Below, one piece after another: positions 52,773 to 62,104 of a DNA stretch of 64,000 bases. The notes beneath the pieces were generated by a model, which worked only from the letters and a program-made list of their open reading frames with translations, ran no database searches and was not told where the DNA came from. Made by a program: the position numbers and the translations under genes. This stretch comes from Metabacillus litoralis (GTDB taxonomy: Bacteria > Bacillota > Bacilli > Bacillales > Bacillaceae). The stretch spans positions 1,489,001 to 1,553,000 of the forward strand of contig NZ_CP033043.1 of assembly GCF_003667825.1 (NCBI RefSeq). The letters are read 5' to 3'. Numbering within the stretch: the first letter of the stretch is position 1; the number at the start of each line of letters is the position of its first letter.

Positions 52773-55028
52773 TTAAACAAGTGGTTTGTCAGTATCATAT
52801 TTCTCTTTTTCCTTATAGAATACAATGTTACCTTTTTTTAGTTTCATTGATTTAATATCAAACCAAAGCTGCGACGCAATAAATAATGAAGAGTACGTTC
52901 CAGCTATTAATCCAATTAATAAAGCCAATGAAAAACCACTAATGGATTCACTTCCAAAAATATATAGGGCAAAAGCAGTCATTAATACGGTTAAAACAGT
53001 ATTAATCGAACGAGATAGTGTTTGTTGTAAACTTATATTTACAATTGATTGCAGCTCTTGTACAGAATTGATTAATTTAACCTCCCTTAAATGTTCTTTA
53101 ATTCTGTCAAAAGTCACAATTGTATCATTGATCGAGTACCCAATAATTGTGAGAACTGCTGCTATAAAATATAAATTTACTTCTACTTGTAAAAAACTAA
53201 ACACAAATATCGTTAGTAAAGCATCGTGAAATAAAGCGACAACGGCTGTTAATGCAAAACTTAGCTCATATCGAATAGTCAAATATATAACTATCCCAAA
53301 TGATGCTACTATTATTGCCTTTATAGCATTTTTCACTAATTCGTTTCCAACTATTGGTGACACTACATTAACATTAGGTTCTGAACCATATTCACTTTTG
53401 AAAGTATCTTTAATCTTTTCTACCTCACTCTGATTTATATCACCCTTAATTACGGCAACTCCTATATTGTCTTTCTTTCCTGAAATTGTAATATCTGGAT
53501 CGTAATTTAAATTCCTAAATTCCGTTTTTAATCTATTTGTATCCATTGTATTATCTGAAATTACTTCGACTCTCGTGCCACTGGTAAAGTCTATACCTAA
53601 GTTAAGACCATTTAAAATAAATGAAAATATACCTATCGAAAAAACAAGCAGCGAAATACTGTAGAAAAACTTTCGGTATTTTACAAAGTCCAGTTTTCTT
53701 TTAGAATTTGTTACATACTGACTTGCTCTAACATTTAATATTTCGAGTCGTTTTAATGCCACTCCAAGTATTAAAACTTTCCCCTTTAAAATATTGCTTT
53801 TTAAGAGAAGCCCCAATAAGATTCTAGAACCCCATACGGCTGTTAAAAAGCTTATTAGTATACTAATAATTAACATTGTCGCAAAACCTTTTACACCACT
53901 TGTTCCAAAAGTAAATAGTACTAATCCAACCAATATAGTAGTTAAATTTGCATCTAGGATTGTAATAAAGGCTCTTCGAGTTCCTGCACGGAATGCATTT
54001 TCAAGGCTTTTCCCTACTGCTAATTCATCTTTCATTCTTTCGAACGTAATAATATTAGCATCTACCGCCATACCAACACCTAAAATTAAAGCAGCTATTC
54101 CAGGTAATGTTAATACACCATTCATCCAATCAAAAATCAAAAGAATCATGTAAATATAGGCACATAAAGTAAATGTTGAAATTAAACCAGAAATCCCATA
54201 ATAACCTACCATGAATAGAAATACTAAACTTATTCCTATTATTCCAGCTAATATCGTTTTGCTTAATGCATCATCCCCAAAATGTGCACCAACTGACTGT
54301 GAATAAATCTCTGATAATTTTACTGGTAAACTTCCCGCATTTAACATTGATGCTAATTCATTAGCTTCTTTTAATGTAAAATCACCTTCGATTATTACAT
54401 TGTCATCTGATAGTGTTTCCTTAACTTGAGGTGCCGAGATTATACGCTGTTTTTGTTTGGGCTTTTGTTGTTCTTCCTTAAAATTTAATCCATCTTCATA
54501 ATCCAACCAAATGGCAAGTATATTGTTCGGGTAAACATTATTGGACAAATCACTAGTTATATCCTTAAATTTATTTGGATCCTTTAATTTAATACTCACA
54601 ATTGGTTTATTAAATTGATCAAAAGAGAGCTTAGCTGATTCAATTTCGCTTCCATCTAACATTAGTTGATCATTTATATCTCTAAAAGTTAAATGAGCTT
54701 CTGTTGACAACATCCTTCTGGCAGATGCCTGATCTTTAACACCTGCTAGTTGCACACGGATTCGGTCTGAACCCTCAGCTTGTATATTTGGTTCAGATAC
54801 CCCTAAAACATTTACACGATTATTTAAAGCACTTATAGTGTTCTTTAAAACATCTTCATCAATATCATCATATTTATTAATAGGTTCAACCTTATATAAA
54901 ACCTCAAAGCCACCCTGTAAATCCAATCCAAGTTTTAAACGGTTTAATACTTGGTCAGATGTTGTTCCTATGGCTAATCCTAACGCTATAATTATTAAAA
55001 ATAACCATATTACTTTTGTGAGTTTCAA
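52773..55028 (-). CDS. secDF: SecDF protein-export membrane protein (accessory copy)
   Basis: The 751-residue protein fuses SecD (about 1-415) and SecF (about 445-751). It has 12 membrane segments, the SecD N-terminal KLGLDLQGGFEVLYKV, the large extracytoplasmic P1 region, RND-type proton-relay segments (GVGMAVDANIITFERMKDEL and IIGYSINDTIVTFDRIKEHL) and typical SecF features. SecDF uses proton flow to pull exported proteins off the SecYEG channel. The usual chromosomal neighbours (recJ, spoVB) are absent, and the gene sits between repeats in an accessory region, so it is probably a second copy. It is preceded by a 117-residue membrane protein and followed by a terminator. Confidence 0.85.
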   Translation of the reverse strand: MKLTKVIWLFLIIIALGLAIGTTSDQVLNRLKLGLDLQGGFEVLYKVEPINKYDDIDEDVLKNTISALNNRVNVLGVSEPNIQAEGSDRIRVQLAGVKDQASARRMLSTEAHLTFRDINDQLMLDGSEIESAKLSFDQFNKPIVSIKLKDPNKFKDITSDLSNNVYPNNILAIWLDYEDGLNFKEEQQKPKQKQRIISAPQVKETLSDDNVIIEGDFTLKEANELASMLNAGSLPVKLSEIYSQSVGAHFGDDALSKTILAGIIGISLVFLFMVGYYGISGLISTFTLCAYIYMILLIFDWMNGVLTLPGIAALILGVGMAVDANIITFERMKDELAVGKSLENAFRAGTRRAFITILDANLTTILVGLVLFTFGTSGVKGFATMLIISILISFLTAVWGSRILLGLLLKSNILKGKVLILGVALKRLEILNVRASQYVTNSKRKLDFVKYRKFFYSISLLVFSIGIFSFILNGLNLGIDFTSGTRVEVISDNTMDTNRLKTEFRNLNYDPDITISGKKDNIGVAVIKGDINQSEVEKIKDTFKSEYGSEPNVNVVSPIVGNELVKNAIKAIIVASFGIVIYLTIRYELSFALTAVVALFHDALLTIFVFSFLQVEVNLYFIAAVLTIIGYSINDTIVTFDRIKEHLREVKLINSVQELQSIVNISLQQTLSRSINTVLTVLMTAFALYIFGSESISGFSLALLIGLIAGTYSSLFIASQLWFDIKSMKLKKGNIVFYKEKEKYDTDKPLV

Positions 55029-55049
55029 TTAGTTTCCTCCTAATCCAAA

Positions 55050-55403
55050 TTAGAATCTATGATTGATTAAATTTGGATTATAGAAAAACCTAGATTTGTA
55101 TTTGATAGGGGTTAGGAGCTCCTTTAACTTTTCATAGTAGATATGTAATTGAAAAAAACGATTTATTTTTATTACATAACAATAAATCACAAGTGTTATT
55201 AGGATATTAAAATAAATTTGGGGAAAATTCAGCTTATCATTTGGAGAATTAATTGTGAATGTATTAATTTGATCAAATATTGTATTTGTTGAAAACTCTG
55301 TTTTAATTTGATCGTTGTATTCTTTAGGATTATGAAGAGCAGACCACTGGTTTGTTGATAAAAACATTACTAAAATAAGGAGAATCTTCACTATATTGTA
55401 CAT
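55050..55403 (-). CDS. Small membrane protein upstream of secDF
   Basis: The 117-residue protein has an N-terminal hydrophobic segment (about 5-20) and a second near residues 66-84 (IYFNILITLVIYCYVIKI), so two membrane helices or a signal peptide and one helix, then a basic tail (KLKELLTPIKYKSRFFYN). No family is recognised; it is not YajC. It ends 21 bp before the secDF start, so the two are likely to be one transcript and functionally linked. Confidence 0.6.
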   Translation of the reverse strand: MYNIVKILLILVMFLSTNQWSALHNPKEYNDQIKTEFSTNTIFDQINTFTINSPNDKLNFPQIYFNILITLVIYCYVIKINRFFQLHIYYEKLKELLTPIKYKSRFFYNPNLINHRF

Positions 55404-55636
55404 AAGATTATCCTCCCATTAAATTAGTATCTATCAATTATAACTCAACTCAAATTTTTTAGTAAGTAATTACAAGGATAATTATTCCAAACTAACTAAA
55501 ATTTGTATCGAATCAATTTAAAATCCGAGTGTATCCTAAGTTTCTTAATGCATATCTCACTCTATAATTTCAGCTACACTCCTAAGAAAATTAGCTGGGT
55601 TTTAATATTATATCTAATTATTTTATTTATACATTC

Positions 55637-55658
55637 ATTACTAGTTTTATTCAACAAA
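55637..55658 (+). repeat. 22-bp direct repeat, right copy
   Basis: Identical to 46554-46575 beside the recombinase start; here it directly abuts hairpin repeat 11. The two copies bracket 9.1 kb that includes the second LXG locus, PhzF/MocR and secDF. Confidence 0.5.
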
Positions 55659-55668
55659 TGCGAAAAAA

Positions 55669-55716
55669 CAAAACACCTTTCGTTGTTCAGAAAGGCGCTT
55701 TTATTGTGGAAGATCA
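55669..55716 (+). repeat. Dispersed hairpin repeat, copy 11
   Basis: AAAACACCTTTCG pairs with GAAAGGCGCTTTT, followed by ATTGTGGAAGATC. Works as a minus-strand terminator. Confidence 0.65.
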
Positions 55717-56079
55717 ATCTAAAATATTCAATCCCTATTTATGTTACAGCACACTCTGTGGAATTTCATTTCAACTTTTCTAAGATGGTTGAACGATTAT
55801 TCTAGTTGTAAATCATGACGATTAAACAAAGAAAGAACATCCGAAAGCTCCATTTTCTCTATTTAAAGGATTCTTTTTTTATTGAGATGCTCTTTGTTGC
55901 GTTTGGAATTGTTATTATTAATAAAAGAAAGATAAGAGACGGACTTGTATTAAATGCCCCTCTTCTGTAGTTAATGATTGATTTTGTATATATAAATAAA
56001 AGGGTCGTAGCAGCAACCCTCTTTTCTCTACTTCTTTAGCTCGATTACTAAAAATTGCATCTAATAATTAACTATGTTT

Positions 56080-56778
56080 CTAGTTATTAAGTTGCTTATC
56101 ATTAACGTACATTAGATAATTTTCTGCTTCAGTAAACTTTTCTCTTAAATTATTTGGAATCTTATCTGTATCTTCTGGATTTTTCATTCCACTTTGCGCC
56201 ATTATTTGTTCGTATGTTATCAGAGTATTTATGTAATGATCATATTCTGAAGCAGTCAAAACCTCTACACTTAATTCTTGCTCGTTTAACTTATCAAAGT
56301 AAGGTTGAATTTGATATAGCACGTCCCTTAAACTGTACATTTCTGAAATTGGGATTTGAGAGTAATCGATATTACCATACCCATTTCCATATTTAAGTTT
56401 AGCAGTAGTAATCTTTGTTAATAAATCTTTAAAATGAAGGTATTCTTCTTTTTCTAACTCTCCTTGTGCCTGTGATATCTTTGCATCCAGAAGCAAATAT
56501 CCTTCCATAGTAGCACTTGATATATGCTTTTTAATATTTTCAAACGAACCATAAAATTGATCAGCAAGAAATGATTGGTAAGCCCAAGCACTAGTTGGAA
56601 TTATGAGTAAAATTGCAATAGCACAAGTAACTAAATTTCCCCTTAGAATATCTGTTACTTTGCTTACCAGTGATTTTTTATATAATTTTTCCTTATAAGG
56701 GATACTAAATATAATATTGTCATCAAAATCGTACTCTTGTGCTATTTTATTCAGGGTATTCCTAATTTTTTGTTCCAT
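56080..56778 (-). CDS. Anti-sigma-factor-like membrane protein with DUF3600 domain
   Basis: The product of about 232 residues has a short cytoplasmic N-terminus (MEQKIRNTLNKIAQEYDF), one membrane helix (about 50-68) and an extracytoplasmic helical domain (SFENIKKHISSATMEGYLLLDAKISQAQGELEKEEYLHFKDLLTKI), typical of DUF3600, annotated as a negative effector of ECF sigma factors. It overlaps the sigma gene by 17 nt. ATG 56778 follows AGGCGGTGG; the GTG three codons earlier is less likely. Expected role: hold the sigma factor until an envelope signal arrives. Confidence 0.82.
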   Translation of the reverse strand: MEQKIRNTLNKIAQEYDFDDNIIFSIPYKEKLYKKSLVSKVTDILRGNLVTCAIAILLIIPTSAWAYQSFLADQFYGSFENIKKHISSATMEGYLLLDAKISQAQGELEKEEYLHFKDLLTKITTAKLKYGNGYGNIDYSQIPISEMYSLRDVLYQIQPYFDKLNEQELSVEVLTASEYDHYINTLITYEQIMAQSGMKNPEDTDKIPNNLREKFTEAENYLMYVNDKQLNN

Positions 56779-57340
56779 AACTTCCACCGCCTATCCCCAT
56801 ATATTCTTCATAACTCAATAAGTTCCTTAATTTCTGTCTAGCTTTATAGAGTCTAGATTTTACCGTCCCTTCACTAATATCCAGCATTTTACTTATCTCT
56901 GTAATAGATAAATCTTGAAAATAATAAAGAATGATAACAATTCTTAATTTTACGCTTAATTGATTTATACATTGATATATTTCCTTAGTCTCTTCATCAA
57001 TAATATTCCTAATTTCTGGAGTTTCATTGTTTGTTACCCCATTTTTCTTTGAAAAGTAAGCTATATATTTCTTCTTTCTCAACATTTTTATTGAACAATT
57101 GACCACAATTTTGTTAAACCATGTTTTAAATGATGCTTTACTAGGATCATACCGACCAATAGATTTATAAGCTTCAAACAAGGCTTCTTGAACTGCATCT
57201 TGTGCCATCCCATAATCATATAAAAATAAATAAGCTGTCCTTCTTGATTGTAAAATATAAGGTTTAAATAACTCATTAAATGCTATTTCATCTCCTGATT
57301 TTATACGTTTTATTAAAGCTCTCTCATTCAATAAATTCAC
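56762..57340 (-). CDS. ECF-type RNA polymerase sigma factor
   Basis: The 192-residue protein has sigma region 2 (DEIAFNELFKPYI...GMAQDAVQEALFEAYKSIGRYDPSKASFKTWFNKIVVNCSIKMLRKKK, about 15-95) and region 4 (YYFQDLSITEISKMLDISEGTVKSRLYKARQKLRNLL, about 140-175). No region 3 or other extension is present. It is paired with the overlapping DUF3600 anti-sigma gene. A GGAGGTG box precedes the start. Its target promoters cannot be told from this window. Confidence 0.92.
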   Translation of the reverse strand: MNLLNERALIKRIKSGDEIAFNELFKPYILQSRRTAYLFLYDYGMAQDAVQEALFEAYKSIGRYDPSKASFKTWFNKIVVNCSIKMLRKKKYIAYFSKKNGVTNNETPEIRNIIDEETKEIYQCINQLSVKLRIVIILYYFQDLSITEISKMLDISEGTVKSRLYKARQKLRNLLSYEEYMGIGGGSYGTKN

Positions 57341-57455
57341 CTCCTGTTTTTTTATTTCAATACCTTATTACCATTTCATAGCAAATTGGTTCACTTTTTC
57401 GTTAAGCTTTATCATATTTTTTAATTATTTTGTCTATGTTCTGCTTAAACTAAAT

Positions 57456-57503
57456 TAAGCACCTTTCCCTAGTTCCAGAAAGGCGCTTTTATTGTTGAAG
57501 ATT
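57456..57503 (+). repeat. Dispersed hairpin repeat, copy 12
   Basis: AAGCACCTTTCCC pairs with GAAAGGCGCTT; core GCGCTTTTATTGTTGAAG fully conserved; 53 nt after the lipoprotein stop codon. Followed by the ATTGAATTAACGCACCCGTT module also seen near 39999. Confidence 0.7.
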
Positions 57504-57555
57504 GTTATTGAATTAACGCACCCGTTACTTACCAGAATATCAAATTAACTCACAA

Positions 57556-58074
57556 TTACTCCCGTTTCTTTAACCATTGTTTTACTTTTTTATCCATCTC
57601 TTTTTGTAACCCCCCTATATTCCCACTTTCTTGTTTAGCCAATTTTAAGTATTTTTTAGGAAACATTTTTTCTAGAGAGGACTGATATAAACTACCGTCT
57701 TGTGGTTCAATGTATTCAATAACAGAATAATTTTCTTCTTTTTTACTTAATTGAATTACGGCAGGTAATGAATGACCAGATTGTTCTTCTATTCCAGTAG
57801 ATTTATTAAAACCAGCATAAAAAGACCACATATAGACGCTTATGACCCCATCCAACTCGTTCGTGCCATATACTTTGTGGACTTCAAATTGCTTTTCTGT
57901 ATCAGAAAACGAGCTTGAGTTTTTTTGGATAATGTAATCGGAAATGACCTTATCCATTTCTTCGGTAATATGTTTATCCCCATCTTGTAAGTTAAGTTCA
58001 TTCCCGCTACAACCAGCTAAGAATAATACTCCAAATAATAAAGATAAAATACTTGATTTGAATGTATTCCTCAA
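57556..58074 (-). CDS. Lipoprotein of unknown function
   Basis: The 172-residue protein has a lipoprotein signal peptide (lipobox LAGC, lipidated Cys22). The mature part begins SGNELNLQDGDKHITEEMDKVISDYI and includes a strand-rich middle (VISVYMWSFYAGFNKSTGIEEQSGHSLPAVIQLSKKEENYSVIEYIEPQDGSLYQ) and a C-terminal helix (LQKEMDKKVKQWLKKRE). It lies just upstream of the sigma factor gene on the opposite side of repeat 12. I do not recognise a specific family. Confidence 0.75.
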   Translation of the reverse strand: MRNTFKSSILSLLFGVLFLAGCSGNELNLQDGDKHITEEMDKVISDYIIQKNSSSFSDTEKQFEVHKVYGTNELDGVISVYMWSFYAGFNKSTGIEEQSGHSLPAVIQLSKKEENYSVIEYIEPQDGSLYQSSLEKMFPKKYLKLAKQESGNIGGLQKEMDKKVKQWLKKRE

Positions 58075-58244
58075 AATTTCATTCCTCCCGATATAAAATG
58101 TTTTTTATTATGTGTAAAGTATAAATGTCTTCTTGTGCTAACCTGCCCCTTTAGTCGAATAAGAAAAGGATTGCCGCAGCAACCCCTGGTATTCAACTCA
58201 AGCAACCGTAAGTGAAAAAAAGTAACTTATTTTCCAAGGCATTA

Positions 58245-58676
58245 TTAAATATTCTTTAAATCCTTTTTTAAGTAATAATGCTTAAATTCTCTACCCACAT
58301 TATCTATACTTCCGAACACTTGATAACCATTCTTTTTATAGAAATCTAATGCTTGAAAACTCAAAGTATCTACTTTTATGAAATCACATTCTTTTTCCAA
58401 AGCGATTTTTTCAAGCTCTGATAATAATTTAGTTCCATACCCTGATTTTCTTATGTCCTCATCTAACATAAAGGTATGAATCTCCAACCAATTCCAACAT
58501 AACTCACTAAGGATGCCACCACGAACAGTGCCGTTATCATCCTTAAGAAATAGACAGATTTCTTCATATCTACCTCCCAAATCTTTTGGAAAGTGCTTTA
58601 AATTAAACCTGTAAAGTTGATCGTCAATATGTTGTTTATCCTTATTATTTAATTCCTTACTAATATGAAGTGTCAT
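58245..58676 (-). CDS. GNAT-family N-acetyltransferase
   Basis: The 143-residue protein shows GNAT features: LEIHTFMLDEDIRKSGYGTKLLSELEKIALEKECDFIKVDTLSFQALDFYKKNGYQVFGSIDN, with RKSGYGT as the acetyl-CoA loop and FYKKNGY as C-terminal motif. The N-terminus (DKQHIDDQLYRFNLKHFPKDLGGRYEEICLFLKD) fits small streptothricin-like or general GNATs. The substrate is unknown. Confidence 0.83.
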   Translation of the reverse strand: MTLHISKELNNKDKQHIDDQLYRFNLKHFPKDLGGRYEEICLFLKDDNGTVRGGILSELCWNWLEIHTFMLDEDIRKSGYGTKLLSELEKIALEKECDFIKVDTLSFQALDFYKKNGYQVFGSIDNVGREFKHYYLKKDLKNI

Positions 58677-58981
58677 TGGACATTTCTCCTATTGTATCGT
58701 TTTATATAATAATTCTGGAAATAAATGTTTAATACCTTCTTTTCTCACTAAACATTTCCGATAGTTTAAGTGAATTTATTCACAATCTTAAAGTTGTTGT
58801 TCCACATTCTGCTGATTGCGGAATAAAAAAATCCTGCATATCAATACAGGAATTACAATCAAACTTTGTTTTAAATTATCGAACTTTTTTACAAATTATC
58901 AGACTTTATTTTAAATCAACATATTGAATTAAAGCCATACTAAGAAATCACCTTCTATTTTCTATTTCGCGTATGCTTGAA
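58677..58981 (-). terminator. Intergenic stretch with the map terminator
   Basis: TCCTG (58832-58836) and CAGGA (58847-58851) form a hairpin with a T-run on the minus strand, about 130 bp after the methionine aminopeptidase stop codon. Nothing else is seen. Confidence 0.6.
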
Positions 58982-59731
<750 letters not shown>

Positions 59732-59974
59732 TCACTTATTTGATTAGTATTTTAATTAAATTCTAGCATAAAACGTGTGCTTTGCTGAACATGACAGGTA
59801 CACACTTAAATTACCCTTACTTAATTAGTAAGCTCCTGCTTAAAGAATACAAACATTTTAAAGATGTACAACCAACATCTGTATGCAACAAAAGTAGTTT
59901 TTTTGTAACAAAACAAGAAAATATATCCATTACATCATATGATTGTTATTCTTGTAATTAGAAAGGAGGCAAAT

Positions 59975-60415
59975 ATGAAATTAAACTTTATTTGGGATAA
60001 GGAACGTGCCATTGATGAAGTTGAGATTATAGCAAATCCAGTTAATAAAGAGAAGCTATTTTCACTTAAAGATGGATTAAGTTCAAACACCACTTTACAT
60101 GTTCAGAATCCTAAGAACCATAGAAAACTTACTATAGATATTCAACAAGTTGAAGTGATTCACTCTCTAGGACACTTATCTAAACTAGCTTTAGTTAATA
60201 ATGAAGAATATCTGCTACAGAAGCGACTAAAAGAGTTACGAGCATTAGAGGCAAATGGACTTTATAGAATAAACAATTCAACTATTTTAAACCTCTCTCA
60301 AGTTACATCTTTTAGGTCTGGTGACTTTGCAAGATTAGAGGTATTTACAAAAAGCAATAAAAAATATTTAGTTAGTAGGCATTATGCAAAATTGATAAAG
60401 GAGAGATTAGCATGA
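59975..60415 (+). CDS. LytTR-family DNA-binding regulator
   Basis: The product of 146 residues carries a C-terminal LytTR domain (IDIQQVEVIHSLGHLSKLALVNNEEYLLQKRLKELRALEANGLYRINNSTILNLSQVTSF...RHYAKLIKERL) but no receiver domain. ATG 59975 has AAAGGAGGC upstream; the frame is open to 59939 without support. It overlaps the downstream DUF3021 gene by 4 nt. Pairs of stand-alone LytTR and DUF3021 membrane proteins are common in Bacilli; the membrane partner probably holds the regulator in check. Confidence 0.88.
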   Translation: MKLNFIWDKERAIDEVEIIANPVNKEKLFSLKDGLSSNTTLHVQNPKNHRKLTIDIQQVEVIHSLGHLSKLALVNNEEYLLQKRLKELRALEANGLYRINNSTILNLSQVTSFRSGDFARLEVFTKSNKKYLVSRHYAKLIKERLA

Positions 60416-60825
60416 TAACTCATTTAAGACAAAGTTTTACCCAAACAGCATTAGGAAGTATTTTATGGGTGTTTTTATTAAGTACGATCGTATATCAAGG
60501 GCTGGATATACCATTTCATTATGTGTGGAATTTAATTTCGATCGGTGTGATTTCAGGAATAATATTCGGTATTATTTACCCTTATTTATGGGGGTATGCA
60601 ACTTTTAAGGCACAAACGAATATTATCTTGAGTACATTAATAAATTCATTTGGTAGTTTATTAGCTGTATATTTATTTTCAACTGACATGTTTCATTTAA
60701 TAAAAGGATATACATTATTATTTATTCTATTAACCTTAGTAGGACATATTATTGCATTTTATTTCTATTCAAAATACCAGAATAAAAAATTAGCAAACAC
60801 TCTGAATAAATTTTCGAAAAAATAA
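60412..60825 (+). CDS. DUF3021 membrane protein
   Basis: The 137-residue protein has four membrane segments (about 15-34, 42-62, 74-92, 97-117) in the DUF3021 pattern. It is translationally coupled to the LytTR gene (4-nt overlap). Its role is inferred as a partner or inhibitor of the LytTR regulator. Confidence 0.87.
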   Translation: MITHLRQSFTQTALGSILWVFLLSTIVYQGLDIPFHYVWNLISIGVISGIIFGIIYPYLWGYATFKAQTNIILSTLINSFGSLLAVYLFSTDMFHLIKGYTLLFILLTLVGHIIAFYFYSKYQNKKLANTLNKFSKK

Positions 60826-60869
60826 TCTAATCTTCCTTTTTCAATCGTCATTTCTATAAACAATCTCAT

Positions 60870-60901
60870 GACAGAATTCATCTTTCACGAAGAATTCTGT
60901 C
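60870..60901 (+). terminator. Terminator after the LytTR-DUF3021 operon
   Basis: GACAGAATTC (60870-60879) pairs with GAATTCTGTC (60892-60901), then TAATTTT. Confidence 0.7.
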
Positions 60902-61016
60902 TAATTTTCCTATCACTTCGGGGAACAACGTTATCCTATCCATTCAACCTTAAAATCCTTTGTAAACTAACGGACCAGTTAGGAAAAGAAGTTTACTAGG
61001 AAGATTCTCTTAATCA

Positions 61017-61982
61017 TTAAAATTTAAGTAAAACTTTCCCTTCATAATTACGGCTTTCAATTAATTTATGTGCTGCGGCTGCATCTTTTAAATGAAATAT
61101 TTCTGCTATCGGGAGTGAAAGCTGTTTTGAATTAAATAGTTCTATTACTTTTTCTGCAACTGGTGCCAATCGTAATGGATTATGTTTTCTAGTTGTACCT
61201 AAGCTAAATCCTTTAATATTTCGACAACTACTGTGAACATCACTTGTTTTAATAAGACCTGTTTTCCCACTACTATTTCCAAATTGCACAAGAGTGCCAT
61301 ATAATGCTAAGCAATCTAAGCTCTTGCTTGTAACATCACCAGCGACCGAATCAAAGATAATGTTCGCACCTTGATTATTTGTTATCTTAAATACTTCCTC
61401 TACAAATGTTTCATAAGTACAAACAATACTAGCCCCTAATTTCTTTACATAATTTTCTTTGTCTTTCTTACCAACTGTTCCAATAATATGCTGTACACCT
61501 GATAATCTAGCTAATTGCACAAGCATCGAACCTACTCCACCAGCAGCACTATGTATCACAATGGTGTCTGTTTTTTTCACTTGTCCAATTTCATGTAAAA
61601 GCATATACGATAAGATTGATACAGTCGGCATTGCAGCAGCCTGTTCAAAAGAAAGAGTGTCAGGAATTTTAAACACTAATTTTTCATTTGCACTCACATA
61701 TTCTGCATATGAACCACCTTTTGGAAAAGCAATAACACGGTCTCCTATTGAAAAAGGTGAATCCGGAGCAACCTCTACAATTGTCCCTGCAGTATCTAAA
61801 CCCAATATTAAAGGGAAATTTCCTTTTCCTTTATTTCCAATTCTTTTTTTAATATCGGCATAATTCACACTTGTATATGCTACTTTTATTAAACATTCTG
61901 CATCTCCAATTTTAGGTATTTCAATTTCCGAATATGAAAGTACATCTGCATCACCAAATTCACTTTGAATGATAGCTTTCAT
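61017..61982 (-). CDS. Zinc-free quinone oxidoreductase-type dehydrogenase (MDR superfamily)
   Basis: The 321-residue protein is a medium-chain dehydrogenase/reductase: GDAECLIKVAYTSVNYADIKKRIG, LGLDTAGTIVEV, and a Rossmann fold with VIHSAAGGVGSMLVQLARLSG for NADPH. There are no structural-zinc cysteines, so it belongs to the quinone oxidoreductase (QOR) branch. The gene stands alone. The substrate is not readable. Confidence 0.88.
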   Translation of the reverse strand: MKAIIQSEFGDADVLSYSEIEIPKIGDAECLIKVAYTSVNYADIKKRIGNKGKGNFPLILGLDTAGTIVEVAPDSPFSIGDRVIAFPKGGSYAEYVSANEKLVFKIPDTLSFEQAAAMPTVSILSYMLLHEIGQVKKTDTIVIHSAAGGVGSMLVQLARLSGVQHIIGTVGKKDKENYVKKLGASIVCTYETFVEEVFKITNNQGANIIFDSVAGDVTSKSLDCLALYGTLVQFGNSSGKTGLIKTSDVHSSCRNIKGFSLGTTRKHNPLRLAPVAEKVIELFNSKQLSLPIAEIFHLKDAAAAHKLIESRNYEGKVLLKF

Positions 61983-62104
61983 TTTTAATCCCCCTAGTAT
62001 TTTACCTTTAATGAACGATCTAACTCTAAGTATCTACAGTGCAGTAACCATGATCTGTTGTCTTATTAGTACCGTTTGTAAAAGATCAATTAACATTTCT
62101 CCTA

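Larger units (their letters stand above)
55404..56079. other. Long gene-free stretch with repeats
   Basis: Contains the right copy of the 22-bp direct repeat, hairpin repeat 11 and a minus-strand terminator at 55997-56024 (AAGGGT/ACCCT stem) for the anti-sigma gene. Short plus-strand frames here cross the repeats and have no ribosome binding site. Confidence 0.5.

Noticed and set aside
55503-55817. 100-residue plus-strand open frame, and a 50-codon frame from 55815
   Set aside because: The first crosses the 22-bp repeat and hairpin repeat 11; neither has a Shine-Dalgarno box or a domain pattern.
37636-57503. CRISPR array explanation for the repeats
   Set aside because: Copies are 0.2-3 kb apart with genes between, not regular short spacers, and no cas gene is present.
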